Counted from the first letter of the stretch, positions 38,837 to 48,091 are shown. The stretch is 64,000 nt of DNA from an uncultured Gellertiella sp. (GCF_963457605.1 NZ_OY735139.1:3688001-3752000), one strand, 5' to 3'. The notes: generated by a model not told the origin, from the sequence alone. Numbers and translations are program-made.

Positions 38837-40051
38837 TCAGGCCTCTTCACCGGGGGGAGCGGTTTGGCTTGCCGTGTCCCCGGCGCGGGCGCGAAACCGC
38901 TGGATTAATGCATAGAGCCGCGCACTGGATTTGATCGCCGCCTTCAGGCGGGTGGAGGCGCGATGCAGGCTGGCGGCAATCTGTCCCCGCACGGTCACCG
39001 CGACAAGCACATCATATTGCACCGTCTCGATGGTGCACCAGGACCGCTTGTAGGCCTGGTCGCCAATGCCGAAATCGAACAGCGCGACGCCATCATGGCA
39101 GGCCTTTTCAATGATATGCCAGAACAGGAATTCGCCGGGGCTGGCCTCGGGGAGGAGATCATCGCGGATCGATCCGAACTGGCAGATCATGTGATCGCCC
39201 TTGCGCGACATGCCGGATATCGCCAGCAGGGGTGCGCCTGGCGCCCCGGAAAGCCGCAGCGCATGCAGCACCAGTGGCGTCGCATCCCTGGCCGCGGGCA
39301 CATCGATCAGGGCGTGAAAAAAGGCCTGCACCGATCTTTCCCGGAACACGTCTGGCAGGCCATGCGACCTGAAGCGTGCCGCCTTCTGGCGGAAGAATTC
39401 ATCCAGCACCGCATGCTGTTCGGCGGTGGTCAGCGCCGACAGGATGTCATAACCGCCGGCCTCTTCAAGCCGTCGCTGCTGCAGGCGGAACTTCTTGCGC
39501 CGCCGCTTGGCGTTCAGCTGCTTCAGCGTGTCCTCGAATGCCGGCTGAAGCGGCAGCTGGAAGGCGTGGTTCTGGTTTTCGGTAAAGGGCAGGCCCGCAA
39601 GGGGGCTGGTCCGGCCCCGCCAGATCAGTGGCATGTTTTCAAGGCTGAGCAGGTCCACTTCCCCTGTCAGCGCCTGTTTCAGCGCGGCACCGAGCCTGAC
39701 GGGATCGACGGGAGGCAGGTCCTCGCGCAACAGGCCGGTATTCAGGTTGCTGTAGGCATGGGCGATGAAGCGGGCGACCCGGTTGCCGCGCTGCCGCTCC
39801 ACGACCAGCGGCAAAAGCATGGATGGCACGCCGTCCAGCCTGATCTCCACGCCCAGCACCGGCTGTGGATTGGTTGTCAGCCAGGTGCTGCACCAGTCAA
39901 AGCCTTGATGCAGGGAGGTTTGGGAATTGGCTTCAAGCGCCCGCCAGAGAGGTTCGATGCCTGCGGGGTCACGGTGCAGCAGCACCGAGATCTCCGCCCT
40001 CGCGCCATTGGCGGTCGGCGGGAGATCCCCCGGCAGGGCTTGCAGCATCAT
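38837..40051 (-). CDS. CelD/BcsL-family acyltransferase (GNAT_6)
   Basis: A protein of about 404 residues with the double-GNAT fold of the CelD family, found in exopolysaccharide and cellulose loci; members are thought to acylate sugars. Family features are LHQGFDWCSTWL near the N-terminus, the basic stretch LNAKRRRKKFRLQQRRLEE in the middle, and FDFGIGDQAYKRSWC near the C-terminus. ATG 40051 (MMLQALPGD) is taken as start; TTG 40099 in frame is the alternative, and neither has a strong Shine-Dalgarno. It is convergent with the Wzc-like gene and completes the cluster, presumably modifying the polysaccharide. Confidence 0.82.
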   Translation of the reverse strand: MMLQALPGDLPPTANGARAEISVLLHRDPAGIEPLWRALEANSQTSLHQGFDWCSTWLTTNPQPVLGVEIRLDGVPSMLLPLVVERQRGNRVARFIAHAYSNLNTGLLREDLPPVDPVRLGAALKQALTGEVDLLSLENMPLIWRGRTSPLAGLPFTENQNHAFQLPLQPAFEDTLKQLNAKRRRKKFRLQQRRLEEAGGYDILSALTTAEQHAVLDEFFRQKAARFRSHGLPDVFRERSVQAFFHALIDVPAARDATPLVLHALRLSGAPGAPLLAISGMSRKGDHMICQFGSIRDDLLPEASPGEFLFWHIIEKACHDGVALFDFGIGDQAYKRSWCTIETVQYDVLVAVTVRGQIAASLHRASTRLKAAIKSSARLYALIQRFRARAGDTASQTAPPGEEA

Positions 40052-40165
40052 GCGACTGGAGGTCAAGGAGGGCGATCCTGTCTCGAAGGGAAACGGCAAG
40101 AGGTTCGCCCTGATCTTGCCGGGGCAATGAATAAGAATGATTTAATTCATCTGGATTATGGCCGG

Positions 40166-40378
40166 TCAGGGCCGCGCCTTCGGCCCGGCCATCCATTTGA
40201 TGATCAGCATGGCAGGCAGGATCCACAACAGGCCTGTCAGGCCGAAATAGGCCAGATGTACCCAGCCGGACGCGCCGCCCAGCGTTGCAGAGGCAATGGT
40301 GATGGCCAGGATGGAATAGATCATCACCAGCGCGACCAGCAGGATCATTCCGATCAGTTTCTTCAGGCGAACGGGCAT
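40166..40378 (-). CDS. DUF2842 small membrane protein
   Basis: A 70-residue protein with two membrane helices: MILLVALVMIYSILAITIA and LAYFGLTGLLWILPAMLIIKW. The end of helix 2 reads LPAMLIIKWMAGP, the hallmark of DUF2842, a family confined to alphaproteobacteria. It is usually found next to ctaA, as here (divergent, 135-bp gap), which hints at a link to respiratory-chain assembly, but no function is established. Confidence 0.85.
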   Translation of the reverse strand: MPVRLKKLIGMILLVALVMIYSILAITIASATLGGASGWVHLAYFGLTGLLWILPAMLIIKWMAGPKARP

Positions 40379-40513
40379 CAGGCTGTTCCAGTCGAGGGCA
40401 GGGATGAGTCTGATGCTCTATATACCCCGCGACCGCGTGCCGCAAAGACCAGACCCTTGTTTTATGCCCCGCCTTGGGGCACATCTCGGGCGCAATATGG
40501 AGAGTGCAGGCAG

Positions 40514-41611
40514 ATGGCAGCGGTTGGTTTCGAAAGCGTGGTTCTGAAGGGTATCGAGCGGCAGGAGCGCCATCGGCGTCTGATTCGCCGCTGGCTCGGT
40601 GTCGTGCTGCTGGCGCTGTTTGCGCTGGTACTGGTGGGGGGCGCGACGCGGCTGACCAATTCCGGCCTGTCGATCACCGAGTGGAAGCCGATCCGTGGTG
40701 TCATGCCGCCGCTGAACGACGCGGAGTGGCAGCAGGAATTCGACCTCTACAAGCGCATCCCCGAATATGTGCAGATGAACAGCACCATGACGCTTGACGG
40801 CTTCAAGTCGATCTTCTGGTGGGAATGGGCGCACCGGCTGCTCGCCCGCTCCATCGGCCTGATCTTTGCGCTGCCGCTTTTCCTGTTCTGGGCGACGGGC
40901 CGGGTGGAGCGCCGCCTGCGTCTGCCGCTGGTCGGCATCCTGGCTTTGGGTGGCGTGCAGGGGGCCATCGGCTGGTGGATGGTCTCCTCCGGCCTTTCAG
41001 AGCGCACCGACGTCAGCCAGTACCGGCTGGCCATCCACCTGACGACGGCCTGCATCATCTTTGCCAGTGGCCTCTGGGTGATGCGTGCCATTGCGCCGCA
41101 TGAAGAATTGCCGGCACGGAAATCCCGTTCGATCCGGCTGGCGATGATGATTGCCGTGATGGCGCTGGTGCAGATCTTTCTGGGCGCGCTGGTTGCAGGA
41201 CTTGATGCGGGTTTCAGCTACAATACCTGGCCGCTGATGGACGGGGCGGTGATCCCCGGCGATCTCTTCCTCCAGAAGCCCTGGTGGATCAACCTGTTTG
41301 AAAATCCGAAGACGGTGCAGTTTGTCCACCGCTGCGGGGCCTATCTGCTGTTCACGCTGACGCTGCTGCATGTCATCCTGACGCAGCGCGAATTGCCCGG
41401 CACCGCCCATGCCCGCCGCGCCCTGTTGCTGTTCGGCCTGGTGATGCTGCAGGCAGCGCTCGGCATTACCACCCTGGTACTGCAGGTGCCGCTGCATGTG
41501 GCGCTCTGCCATCAGGCCGGCGCGCTCATCGTGCTCGGCTTTGCGGTTGCCCACTGGCGCGGCTTCAAGGGCGCCTATGCGCTCGATACCGCGATCATCG
41601 AACGGAAGTAG
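40514..41611 (+). CDS. ctaA: Heme A synthase
   Basis: Oxidises the C8 methyl of heme O to the formyl of heme A for aa3-type cytochrome oxidase. The 365-residue inner-membrane protein has eight helices in two four-helix repeats. Visible features are GGATRLTNSGLSITEWKPI, the first-repeat His in FWWEWAHRLLAR, the second-half QFVHRCGAYLLF and LCHQAGALIVLG, that is, the four conserved heme-ligand histidines. ATG 40514 (MAAVGFESVV) agrees with rhizobial family members; the frame is open a long way upstream, but that region is antisense to the CelD-like gene. It stops 1 nt before the convergent mobB. Confidence 0.96.
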   Translation: MAAVGFESVVLKGIERQERHRRLIRRWLGVVLLALFALVLVGGATRLTNSGLSITEWKPIRGVMPPLNDAEWQQEFDLYKRIPEYVQMNSTMTLDGFKSIFWWEWAHRLLARSIGLIFALPLFLFWATGRVERRLRLPLVGILALGGVQGAIGWWMVSSGLSERTDVSQYRLAIHLTTACIIFASGLWVMRAIAPHEELPARKSRSIRLAMMIAVMALVQIFLGALVAGLDAGFSYNTWPLMDGAVIPGDLFLQKPWWINLFENPKTVQFVHRCGAYLLFTLTLLHVILTQRELPGTAHARRALLLFGLVMLQAALGITTLVLQVPLHVALCHQAGALIVLGFAVAHWRGFKGAYALDTAIIERK

Positions 41612-41612
41612 A

Positions 41613-42131
41613 TTATCGCAGCGCTGGCAGGCCTGTAATTCCCGCGACGAAATCGGCGATGGCGACGGTGTCATCGAGATTGAAGACGGGCAGGGCGGTG
41701 TCGTCCACCGGGTGATCGGCGGCAATGGCGACAATATGCGGGTCATTCGGGGCGAGCGGCTCGCGGTTCTTCGCCTCCAGCCGCCGCGCCTCGATCTTCG
41801 GGATCTTCTCGCGCTTGTAGCCCTCGATCAGCACCAGATCGCAGGGGGCAAGGCGGGCAAGGATCTCGTCGAACCCGGGTTCCGGTGACCCGCGCAATTC
41901 ATGCATGATGGCAAAGCGGGTGCCCGAGACGATGGTGACCTCATGCGCACCCGCCTGCCGGTGGCGAAAGCTGTCGGCTCCGACCTTGTCGATGTCGAAA
42001 TCGTGATGGGCATGCTTGATGGTCGAAATCCTGTAGCCGCGCCGGGTGAATTCCTCGACCAGCCGCACGGCAAGCCCGGTCTTGCCGGAGTTTTTCCAGC
42101 CGGAAATTCCAAATACCCGTGGTCCCGTCAT
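41613..42131 (-). CDS. mobB: Molybdopterin-guanine dinucleotide biosynthesis protein B
   Basis: A GTP-binding protein of 172 residues that assists MobA in making the guanylate form of molybdenum cofactor. Walker A is ISGWKNSGKTGLAVRL (residues 9-24), followed by STIKHAHHDFDIDKVGADSF and the LVLIEGYK strand typical of MobB. Its start overlaps mobA by 4 nt. It is the last gene of the minus-strand run moaA-eamA-mobA-mobB, convergent with ctaA. Confidence 0.95.
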   Translation of the reverse strand: MTGPRVFGISGWKNSGKTGLAVRLVEEFTRRGYRISTIKHAHHDFDIDKVGADSFRHRQAGAHEVTIVSGTRFAIMHELRGSPEPGFDEILARLAPCDLVLIEGYKREKIPKIEARRLEAKNREPLAPNDPHIVAIAADHPVDDTALPVFNLDDTVAIADFVAGITGLPALR

Positions 42132-42748
42132 GCCATGTCGTCCAGCAAGGAAAGCGCCCGGCGGTAATCCCCGGGCGTATTGATGTTGAAGAACGGGTCT
42201 ATGAACCCGGTTGCGGCAGGGATCAAGGGGAAGGGGACGGCAGAATGGCGATGACGCGCAACAAAGGCCCTGACCCGGCGGTTTTCCGGGTCGAAAAGCC
42301 AGCGGCGCAGATCGTCTTCAAGCCCGACCGGCCACAGCGCAAAGGCTGGATGCCAGGCCCCGTCCTCCCCGGACGCGACCGCAATGCCGTCCCGCCCCGC
42401 CACCGCATCGCGCAGCCGGAGGGCGAGATCGCCGGGGAAGAATGGCGTATCGGCGGCAACGGTCAGGAGATGGCTTGCACCGGGACGATGGATCTTCAGG
42501 TGGCGCAGCCCGGCTGCAACCCCCGCCAGCGGTCCCGCAAACCCGTCGATATCGTCGGCAAACTGCGGCAGCCCGGCAAGATCGGCGAAGACCGTGTTGG
42601 TGTTGATCGCCACATCCGCACACTGGATCTTTAGGCGTTCGATCACGTGGTCGATGAGGCGGCCCGGCCCGAAGGGCAGCAGCACCTTGTTTTCCCCCAT
42701 CCGGCGCGACAGCCCGCCTGCCAGTATCACGGCCCCGATGTCGATCAT
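42128..42748 (-). CDS. mobA: Molybdenum cofactor guanylyltransferase
   Basis: Attaches GMP to molybdopterin to form the dinucleotide cofactor. The 206-residue nucleotidyltransferase shows GAVILAGGLSRRMGENKVLL (GTP and metal binding) and TVAADTPFFPGDL (the conserved D-x-P). ATG 42748 (MIDIGAVILAGG) overlaps the preceding transporter gene stop by 4 nt; an upstream extension would lie inside that gene. The C-terminus ends FFNINTPGDYRRAL, the MobA signature. It is translationally coupled at both ends. Confidence 0.96.
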   Translation of the reverse strand: MIDIGAVILAGGLSRRMGENKVLLPFGPGRLIDHVIERLKIQCADVAINTNTVFADLAGLPQFADDIDGFAGPLAGVAAGLRHLKIHRPGASHLLTVAADTPFFPGDLALRLRDAVAGRDGIAVASGEDGAWHPAFALWPVGLEDDLRRWLFDPENRRVRAFVARHRHSAVPFPLIPAATGFIDPFFNINTPGDYRRALSLLDDMA

Positions 42749-43647
42749 GCCTCGGCCTCGCCCTCCAATGTGGCGACAAGCGGCCGCCTGGCGCGGCTTT
42801 CGCGGTGGAACGTGTAAAGCCCCGAGCACACGATGATGGCGATGCCCGCCAGGGTCAGCCCGTCCAGCCGCTCGCCGAAGAACAGGAACCCCAGGGTGAT
42901 CGAGGTCAGCAGGCTGACATAGCGGAAGGGCGCGATAAAGGAGATTTCACCGGTGCGCATGGCGGCAATGACGAACTGGTAGCCGACCAGCACCAGCACC
43001 GAACCCGCCGCCATATGGCCGAGCACCCGGGGCGTCAGCGGCAGCCAGCCGAAGAAGGGCACGAGGAGAAGGCCGGTCAGCACCAGGCTTGCCGTGGTAA
43101 CGGTCGTCACCATCAGCGTCGGGATTTCGGCCGGCACCCGCTTGGTCGAGAGGTCGCGGCCTGCGGCAAAGAACACGCAGGCTGCCGCCAGCATCGAGGC
43201 GCTGGTAAAACCGCCCGCATCCGGACGCATGACGATCAGTACTCCGCCGAAGCCGAAGATGATGGCAAGCCAGCGCCGCCAGCCGGTGGGTTCGTTGAGA
43301 AACAGCGCCGCACCCAGCGTGACGGCCAGCGGCAGTGATTGCAGGATGGAGCTGATGTTGGCGAGCTGCATCTGGCCGAGCGCCGCGAGAAAGGTGATGC
43401 CCGCGGCAATCTCGAAGCCGACCCGGGTGATGACGCTTTTTCGTGCCATGACCCGGATCGGGCGCAAGGCGCCGAGCCGCCAGGTGATGAGGAAGATCAG
43501 GGTCGTCGTCATCAGCCCGCGCACCAGCATGATTTGGGCGACGGTGGTTTCATGGCTGATCGATTTCATCAGCGCGTCATTGCTGGCAAAACCCGCCATG
43601 GACAGCGCCATGTAAAGCGCGCCCTTCATGTTTCTCGAAAGTGCCAT
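42745..43647 (-). CDS. EamA/DMT-family transporter
   Basis: A 300-residue, ten-helix transporter with two EamA repeats (first repeat ending LGAALFLNEPTGWRRWLA, second LGFLFFGERLDGLTLAG). Substrate not readable; the RhaT/S-adenosylmethionine-type exporters are relatives by general appearance. It overlaps mobA by 4 nt (ATGA), so it belongs to the molybdenum cofactor operon transcriptionally, although a role there is not implied. The start ATG 43647 (MALSRNMKGALYMALSM) puts a helix right at the N-terminus, as usual. The upstream moaA is 123 bp away. Confidence 0.9.
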   Translation of the reverse strand: MALSRNMKGALYMALSMAGFASNDALMKSISHETTVAQIMLVRGLMTTTLIFLITWRLGALRPIRVMARKSVITRVGFEIAAGITFLAALGQMQLANISSILQSLPLAVTLGAALFLNEPTGWRRWLAIIFGFGGVLIVMRPDAGGFTSASMLAAACVFFAAGRDLSTKRVPAEIPTLMVTTVTTASLVLTGLLLVPFFGWLPLTPRVLGHMAAGSVLVLVGYQFVIAAMRTGEISFIAPFRYVSLLTSITLGFLFFGERLDGLTLAGIAIIVCSGLYTFHRESRARRPLVATLEGEAEA

Positions 43648-43770
43648 GGCGGTCGAATGTCCTGAACCGGCTTTGAGCTATCCCGCCTGTCTATCCCGGT
43701 TCGCCCTGAAAATCGAATGCCAAACGGTGATGGTTGCGATGGTCCGGCTGATGGGTGAGATGGGGGGGCT

Positions 43771-44820
43771 TCAGCCGCCGGTCACGCTCATGTGGCGGGC
43801 AACGGCGGGCTTGCCCTTCACCCGGTCGATGATGAAATCATGTCCCTTCGGCTTGCGGGTGATCGCCTCGTCGATGGCCTCAGACAGCACGGCATTGTCG
43901 GCAGAGGAGCGCAGCGCCTCGCGCAGGTCGGCGGCATCGTTCTGGCCGAGGCACATGTAGAGCGTCCCGGTGCAGGTCAGCCGCACCCGGTTGCAGCTCT
44001 CGCAGAAATTATGGGTCATCGGGGTGATGAAACCGAGCCTGCCGCCGGTTTCCTTCAGTTCCACGTAACGGGCGGGGCCGCCGGTCTTGTAGGGAATGTC
44101 GACGAGGGTAAACTGCTCCTCAAGGCTGCGGCGCAGTTCGGAGAGCGGCAGATACTGGTCGGTGCGGTCCTCGTCGATCTCGCCCATCGGCATGGTTTCG
44201 ATCACCGTCATGTCCATGCCGCGTCCATGCGCCCAGCGCAGCATGTCCGGTAGCTCGAGATCGTTGAAACCTTTCAGCGCCACCGCATTGATCTTGATCT
44301 TCAGGCCCGCCGCCAGCGCGGCATCAATGCCTTCCATCACTTTCGACAGCTCGCCCCAGCGGGTGATCGCCCGGAACTTGTCGGGGTCGAGCGTGTCGAC
44401 GGAAACGTTGATGCGGGCCACGCCCGCCTCGGCAAGCTCGCCTGCAAAGCGCGACAGCTGCGAGCCGTTGGTGGTGAGCGTCAGCTCTTCGAGATCGCCT
44501 GCCTTCACCCTCAGCCCGAGGGCGCGGACGAGATGCATGATGTTTTTGCGCACCAGCGGTTCGCCGCCGGTCAATCGTATCTTCCGCACACCCTTGTCGA
44601 TGAAGGCACCGCACAGCCGCTCCAGCTCCTCGAGCGTCAGCAGGTCCTTCTTCGGCAGGAAGGTCATGTTTTCCGCCATGCAGTAGGTGCAGCGGAAATC
44701 GCAGCGGTCGGTAACCGAGACGCGCAGATAGGACACCATGCGCCCGAACGGATCGATCATCGGGACCTTTCCGGATCCGATGGCCTTTTCGACGGGGAAG
44801 GCGCCAAAGATGGTGGTCAC
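43771..44820 (-). CDS. moaA: GTP 3',8-cyclase (molybdenum cofactor)
   Basis: A radical SAM enzyme that converts GTP to the 3',8-cyclo intermediate, the first step of molybdenum cofactor synthesis (with MoaC). The 349-residue form has the N-terminal cluster motif CDFRCTYC and the C-terminal cluster cysteines in [31 protein letters not shown] and [12 protein letters not shown] are family blocks. The start is GTG 44820 by length comparison with other rhizobial MoaA. ATG 44760 ([13 protein letters not shown]), with GGAAAGG upstream, is a good alternative and gives 329 residues. The C-terminal GG needed for activity is present (SVTGG). Confidence 0.95.
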   Translation of the reverse strand: MTTIFGAFPVEKAIGSGKVPMIDPFGRMVSYLRVSVTDRCDFRCTYCMAENMTFLPKKDLLTLEELERLCGAFIDKGVRKIRLTGGEPLVRKNIMHLVRALGLRVKAGDLEELTLTTNGSQLSRFAGELAEAGVARINVSVDTLDPDKFRAITRWGELSKVMEGIDAALAAGLKIKINAVALKGFNDLELPDMLRWAHGRGMDMTVIETMPMGEIDEDRTDQYLPLSELRRSLEEQFTLVDIPYKTGGPARYVELKETGGRLGFITPMTHNFCESCNRVRLTCTGTLYMCLGQNDAADLREALRSSADNAVLSEAIDEAITRKPKGHDFIIDRVKGKPAVARHMSVTGG

Positions 44821-44996
44821 TGTTTTTCACGCTCCGGGAAACAAGTTCCCTCAATGTGTTGATCGGATGGTGTTACGTCAAGACAATGGGCGAATTATGC
44901 AGCCAATCCGCCCTTGCGCCCGGTCTGTCCACGACATAAATCGGGACACGCAACGGTGACAGGACCACCGCCCCATCACGGACAGGAAGACGCGTC

Positions 44997-45380
44997 ATGA
45001 GCGAAAATTCCGGCCTCTGGCCGACAGAACTGCGGGTCACGAAAGACCGCCAGCATCTGGTCGTCACCTTCAGTGACGGCAAGTCCTTCGACCTTGCCGC
45101 CGAAATGCTGCGGGTTCTCTCGCCGTCCGCCGAAGTGCAGGGCCATGGGCCCGGACAGCGCGTTACCGTTCCCGGCAAGCGTGACGTCGCCATCCGCTCG
45201 ATGACGCCGACCGGCAATTACGCCGTGCGCATCGGCTTTGACGATGGCCACGATACCGGCATCTTCACCTGGACCTATCTGCATGAACTCGGCGAAACCG
45301 GAGTCACGCTGTTTGCCGGCTACGAGGCGGAGCTTGCCGAAAAGGGCATGAGCCGCGACCGCCCCGACCTGCCGCGCTGA
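44997..45380 (+). CDS. DUF971 (gamma-butyrobetaine hydroxylase-like N-terminal domain) protein
   Basis: A 127-residue protein consisting of the DUF971 domain alone: LWPTELRVTKDRQHLVVTF at the start, then FDLAAEMLRVLSPSAEVQGH, NYAVRIGFDDGHDTGIFTWTYLHEL. Stand-alone DUF971 proteins are common in proteobacteria and have been linked to iron-sulfur cluster trafficking. It is divergent from moaA across 176 bp, in which no riboswitch was visible, and convergent with the MarR gene, only 6 bp apart. Confidence 0.9.
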   Translation: MSENSGLWPTELRVTKDRQHLVVTFSDGKSFDLAAEMLRVLSPSAEVQGHGPGQRVTVPGKRDVAIRSMTPTGNYAVRIGFDDGHDTGIFTWTYLHELGETGVTLFAGYEAELAEKGMSRDRPDLPR

Positions 45381-45386
45381 TTCGAT

Positions 45387-45854
45387 CTATTCGCCGTCGC
45401 GAATTTCCGAAAGCAGCACCCCGGTCAGCCCTTCCATGATGTCGGCCAGCTCTTCGCAGCGCTCCAGCGGCGTATGGGACAGCGTCCGCTCGATCACCGC
45501 GGTCTGGATGACCATCGCCTCCCCGGTCAGTCTGCGCCCCTTGTCCGTCAGGCTGAGGCGCAGCACGCGCTTGTCACTGACATCGCGACTGCGGCTAAGC
45601 AGACCGCGCTTTTCCATCTGCGGCAGCAGCATAGACATGTTGGAGCGCCCGACCAGCAGTTTGCGGGCGAGATCCTGCTGGGTCATGCCGTCGAAGCGGT
45701 AGAGATTGACGAGAATGTCGAGATGCGGCGGCTTGATGTCGAGGCGGGCGAGTTCGCGCGCCAGCACCTGCTGCATCAGCTGGCAGGCACGCCCGACCGC
45801 GATCCAGCTGCGAAAGCGCGGGTGTTCCCAGGGAAGGACTTGATTTTCGGTCAT
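45387..45854 (-). CDS. MarR-family transcriptional regulator
   Basis: A 155-residue winged-helix regulator: LDILVNLYRFDGMTQQDLAR, the recognition helix KLLVGRSNMSMLLPQMEKRG and the wing SRSRDVSDKRVLRLSLTDKG (about residues 86-105). No cysteine sensor is present. The gene is divergent from an alpha/beta hydrolase across only 45 bp, and the 16-bp palindrome there (45868-45883) is the likely operator. MarR proteins typically repress both themselves and the divergent gene until a phenolic or oxidised ligand binds. Confidence 0.92.
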   Translation of the reverse strand: MTENQVLPWEHPRFRSWIAVGRACQLMQQVLARELARLDIKPPHLDILVNLYRFDGMTQQDLARKLLVGRSNMSMLLPQMEKRGLLSRSRDVSDKRVLRLSLTDKGRRLTGEAMVIQTAVIERTLSHTPLERCEELADIMEGLTGVLLSEIRDGE

Positions 45855-45867
45855 GGCTGTACTTTAT

Positions 45868-45883
45868 TGTTCATCATTGAACA
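45868..45883. promoter_or_regulatory. Probable MarR operator
   Basis: TGTTCA, four bases, TGAACA: a perfect 6+4+6 inverted repeat in the 45-bp gap between divergent marR and hydrolase genes, positioned to block both promoters. Confidence 0.65.
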
Positions 45884-45899
45884 GAATTGGACTCCCATT

Positions 45900-46799
45900 A
45901 TGGCATCCCCCCGCTTGAAGGTCATCCGTCTCGGTTTGCGGCTTGCAACGGCAATCTCGCCCCAGCTCGGTGGAAAGCTGGCCTGCCGGGTCTTCTTTAC
46001 CACGGAAAGCCGGAATCCGAAGGGGACGAAGGCGCGCGCCGTGTTTGCCGCGGGCAACACGGTCCTGGCGCGGGCGGCAAAGGTGCCGGTTGCCGTTCCG
46101 GGCGGGATGGTGATGACCTATGCCTTTCCCGCGCCATCCGGTGCCGGCGCTCCGAAGGTCCTTGTCATCCATGGCTGGGGTTCGGCGGGGGCCTACCTGT
46201 CCTTCATGGGCGAGGGGCTGGCAGCAGCGGGGGCGCGGGCCGTGGTGCTCGACCTGCCCGGCCATGGTCTTTCCTCCGGTCGGACGCTGGACGTAAGGCT
46301 GGCGGCGGAGGCCATCGCGACCACCTCCCGCCACTATGGCGGTTTCGATGCGATTGTGGCCCATTCCTTTGGCGGCGCGGCGGCGATTGCTGCCGTCTCC
46401 GGTCTGTTCGGGGGGATCGCGCCGGTGGCGACAAAACGGCTGGGAATCATCGGGGCACCGAGCCGGCTCGATTTCATCTTTGCCGATGTCGCCCGCGCCC
46501 TGCATCTGACGGAGGCCGCCCATCAGGGGATGCTCGCCGAGGCAGAACGGCGCACCGGCATTCATCCGGATGGTTTCGACGGAGTTGCTCTGGTCAGGGC
46601 GCTTTCCCTTCCGGTGATGGTCCTGCATGCCGAGGATGACAAGGAAGTGCCTGCCGAACACGCAAGGCGCTATGCGGGCCTGAGGCCGGATGTCGAGGTG
46701 GTCTGGGCGAATGGCCTTGGCCACCGCCGGATCGTCAGTGACCCCGGCGTCATTGCCGGAATTGCCGGATTCGTGCTGGAGCAGGACGCGGCGCGATAG
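45900..46799 (+). CDS. Alpha/beta hydrolase
   Basis: A 299-residue serine hydrolase. The oxyanion strand is LVIHGWGSAG, the nucleophile elbow AHSFGGAAAIAA (Ser in GHSFGG position), the acid lies in VMVLHAEDDKEVP and the catalytic His in NGLGHRRIVSDPG. The N-terminal 70 residues precede the core and contain FFTTESRNPKGTKARA. ATG 45900 (MASPRLKVIRLG). Substrate unknown; the divergent MarR gene suggests induction by a small hydrophobic compound. Confidence 0.9.
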   Translation: MASPRLKVIRLGLRLATAISPQLGGKLACRVFFTTESRNPKGTKARAVFAAGNTVLARAAKVPVAVPGGMVMTYAFPAPSGAGAPKVLVIHGWGSAGAYLSFMGEGLAAAGARAVVLDLPGHGLSSGRTLDVRLAAEAIATTSRHYGGFDAIVAHSFGGAAAIAAVSGLFGGIAPVATKRLGIIGAPSRLDFIFADVARALHLTEAAHQGMLAEAERRTGIHPDGFDGVALVRALSLPVMVLHAEDDKEVPAEHARRYAGLRPDVEVVWANGLGHRRIVSDPGVIAGIAGFVLEQDAAR

Positions 46800-46807
46800 G
46801 TCTGCTG

Positions 46808-47875
46808 CTATTTCTTGTAGATCAGCCAGCCCTTCTGGAATTCCTTCTTCATGCCCTCCTCGAAGGGAATGGTGCGGTTGCGGCCGGAATTCTTGGCGCA
46901 ATAGAGGGCGATATCCGTCTTGCCATAGAGATCACCGGGATCGTCTGCGGCATCGGCCATGCAGACGCCGATGGAAATGGTGATCGGACCATAGTTGACG
47001 CCGGTCTTGGAATTCTTGAAGGGCGTCGCTTCCAGACTGCGGCGCACCCGCTCGCAGATCTGCAGCACCTCTTCCATCGTGTTGCCCTCGATGATGAAGG
47101 CGAATTCTTCGCCGCCGGTGCGCGCGACAAACACATCCTTGCGCATGTTGGCGCGCATCACGGTGGCGACCGTCGCCAGGATCTTGTCGCCGACAGGGTG
47201 GCCGTAGGTGTCGTTGACCTTCTTGAAATGGTCGATGTCGGCAATGACAAGGGCCGTGATCGCCGAGCTCATCGAATTGTCGTAGATGGTCGCCAGCTTG
47301 TCATCAAAGGCGCGGCGGTTGGAGAGCCTTGTCAGTGAATCCGTATTGGCAATGCGCTTGTATTCGTCCAGTTCCTGGCGAACCTGCTCCATCTCCTGGG
47401 ATTTCAGCGACATGCTTTCCGCCGTCTTCGCCCCCTTGGCCATGGTGGCACCGGTGGCCTCGCTGAGCAGCGAGATCGCATTGCGCAACAGTTCAGCGCT
47501 GGTGGCACTCTTGCTGTTGATGCGGTTATAGGTTTCGCCGAGCAGACGATTGTAGCTTTCAAGCGAGGTCTGCTCCTGCTTCAGCAGACGCAGCAGGCCG
47601 TCGAGCTCGGAAATCAGCTTGCCATGCGCGGTATCCACCACCGTGCTCTGGTGATGGCCGAAATATTTCATTCCGATGGTGTCGAGCTCTTCCTGCGTGG
47701 CCTTCTTGCCGAGAGCTGCGACATCCCGGGTCAGCGCCGGGTTGGAGCCGAGATAGGCCTCGTAGAACAGTTCATAATTCCGGGGAATGGGCGAGACACC
47801 CATGGTGCGCATCGCATAGGTGATCTGCCCGGCGATATCGGGAATCTGTGCCTTGATGGCATTCGCCGCTTCCAT
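46808..47875 (-). CDS. Diguanylate cyclase (GGDEF domain)
   Basis: A 355-residue soluble protein predicted to make cyclic di-GMP from two GTP. The N-terminal 180 residues are helical with no known sensor domain and include a coiled region (KSQEMEQVRQELDEYKRIAN). The C-terminal GGDEF domain has DSLTRLSNRRAFD, ADIDHFKKVNDTYGHPVGD and an intact signature RTGGEEFAF. No RxxD inhibitory site is seen before it. ATG 47875 (MEAANAIKAQIPDIAG) is preferred because GGAGAG lies 8 nt upstream; a GTG at 47929 also opens the frame. It lies about 7 kb from the polysaccharide cluster, a natural c-di-GMP target, though no direct link is shown. Confidence 0.92.
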   Translation of the reverse strand: MEAANAIKAQIPDIAGQITYAMRTMGVSPIPRNYELFYEAYLGSNPALTRDVAALGKKATQEELDTIGMKYFGHHQSTVVDTAHGKLISELDGLLRLLKQEQTSLESYNRLLGETYNRINSKSATSAELLRNAISLLSEATGATMAKGAKTAESMSLKSQEMEQVRQELDEYKRIANTDSLTRLSNRRAFDDKLATIYDNSMSSAITALVIADIDHFKKVNDTYGHPVGDKILATVATVMRANMRKDVFVARTGGEEFAFIIEGNTMEEVLQICERVRRSLEATPFKNSKTGVNYGPITISIGVCMADAADDPGDLYGKTDIALYCAKNSGRNRTIPFEEGMKKEFQKGWLIYKK

Positions 47876-48091
47876 GGCAATATCTCTCCGGAACTTTGTG
47901 CTTCGCGATGGGTCGACGGCATGCGTCACACGAGGCGCACTGCTGCCGTTGATCCTATCCGTGGTAATGCTGGTTTGATCTACCTGAGATCAGTTATAAT
48001 TTAATTAAAAAGTGTGGCGACACTAACAGATGTCATGAATGATTTCTTTTAGTGTGGCCGGGAAACCAGCAATCCGCCGCCCGCATTCCGC

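Noticed and set aside
38963-40513. Upstream extension of the ctaA frame giving an 882-residue protein.
   Set aside because: The extra part is antisense to the CelD-like gene and has no similarity; ctaA itself is complete from ATG 40514.
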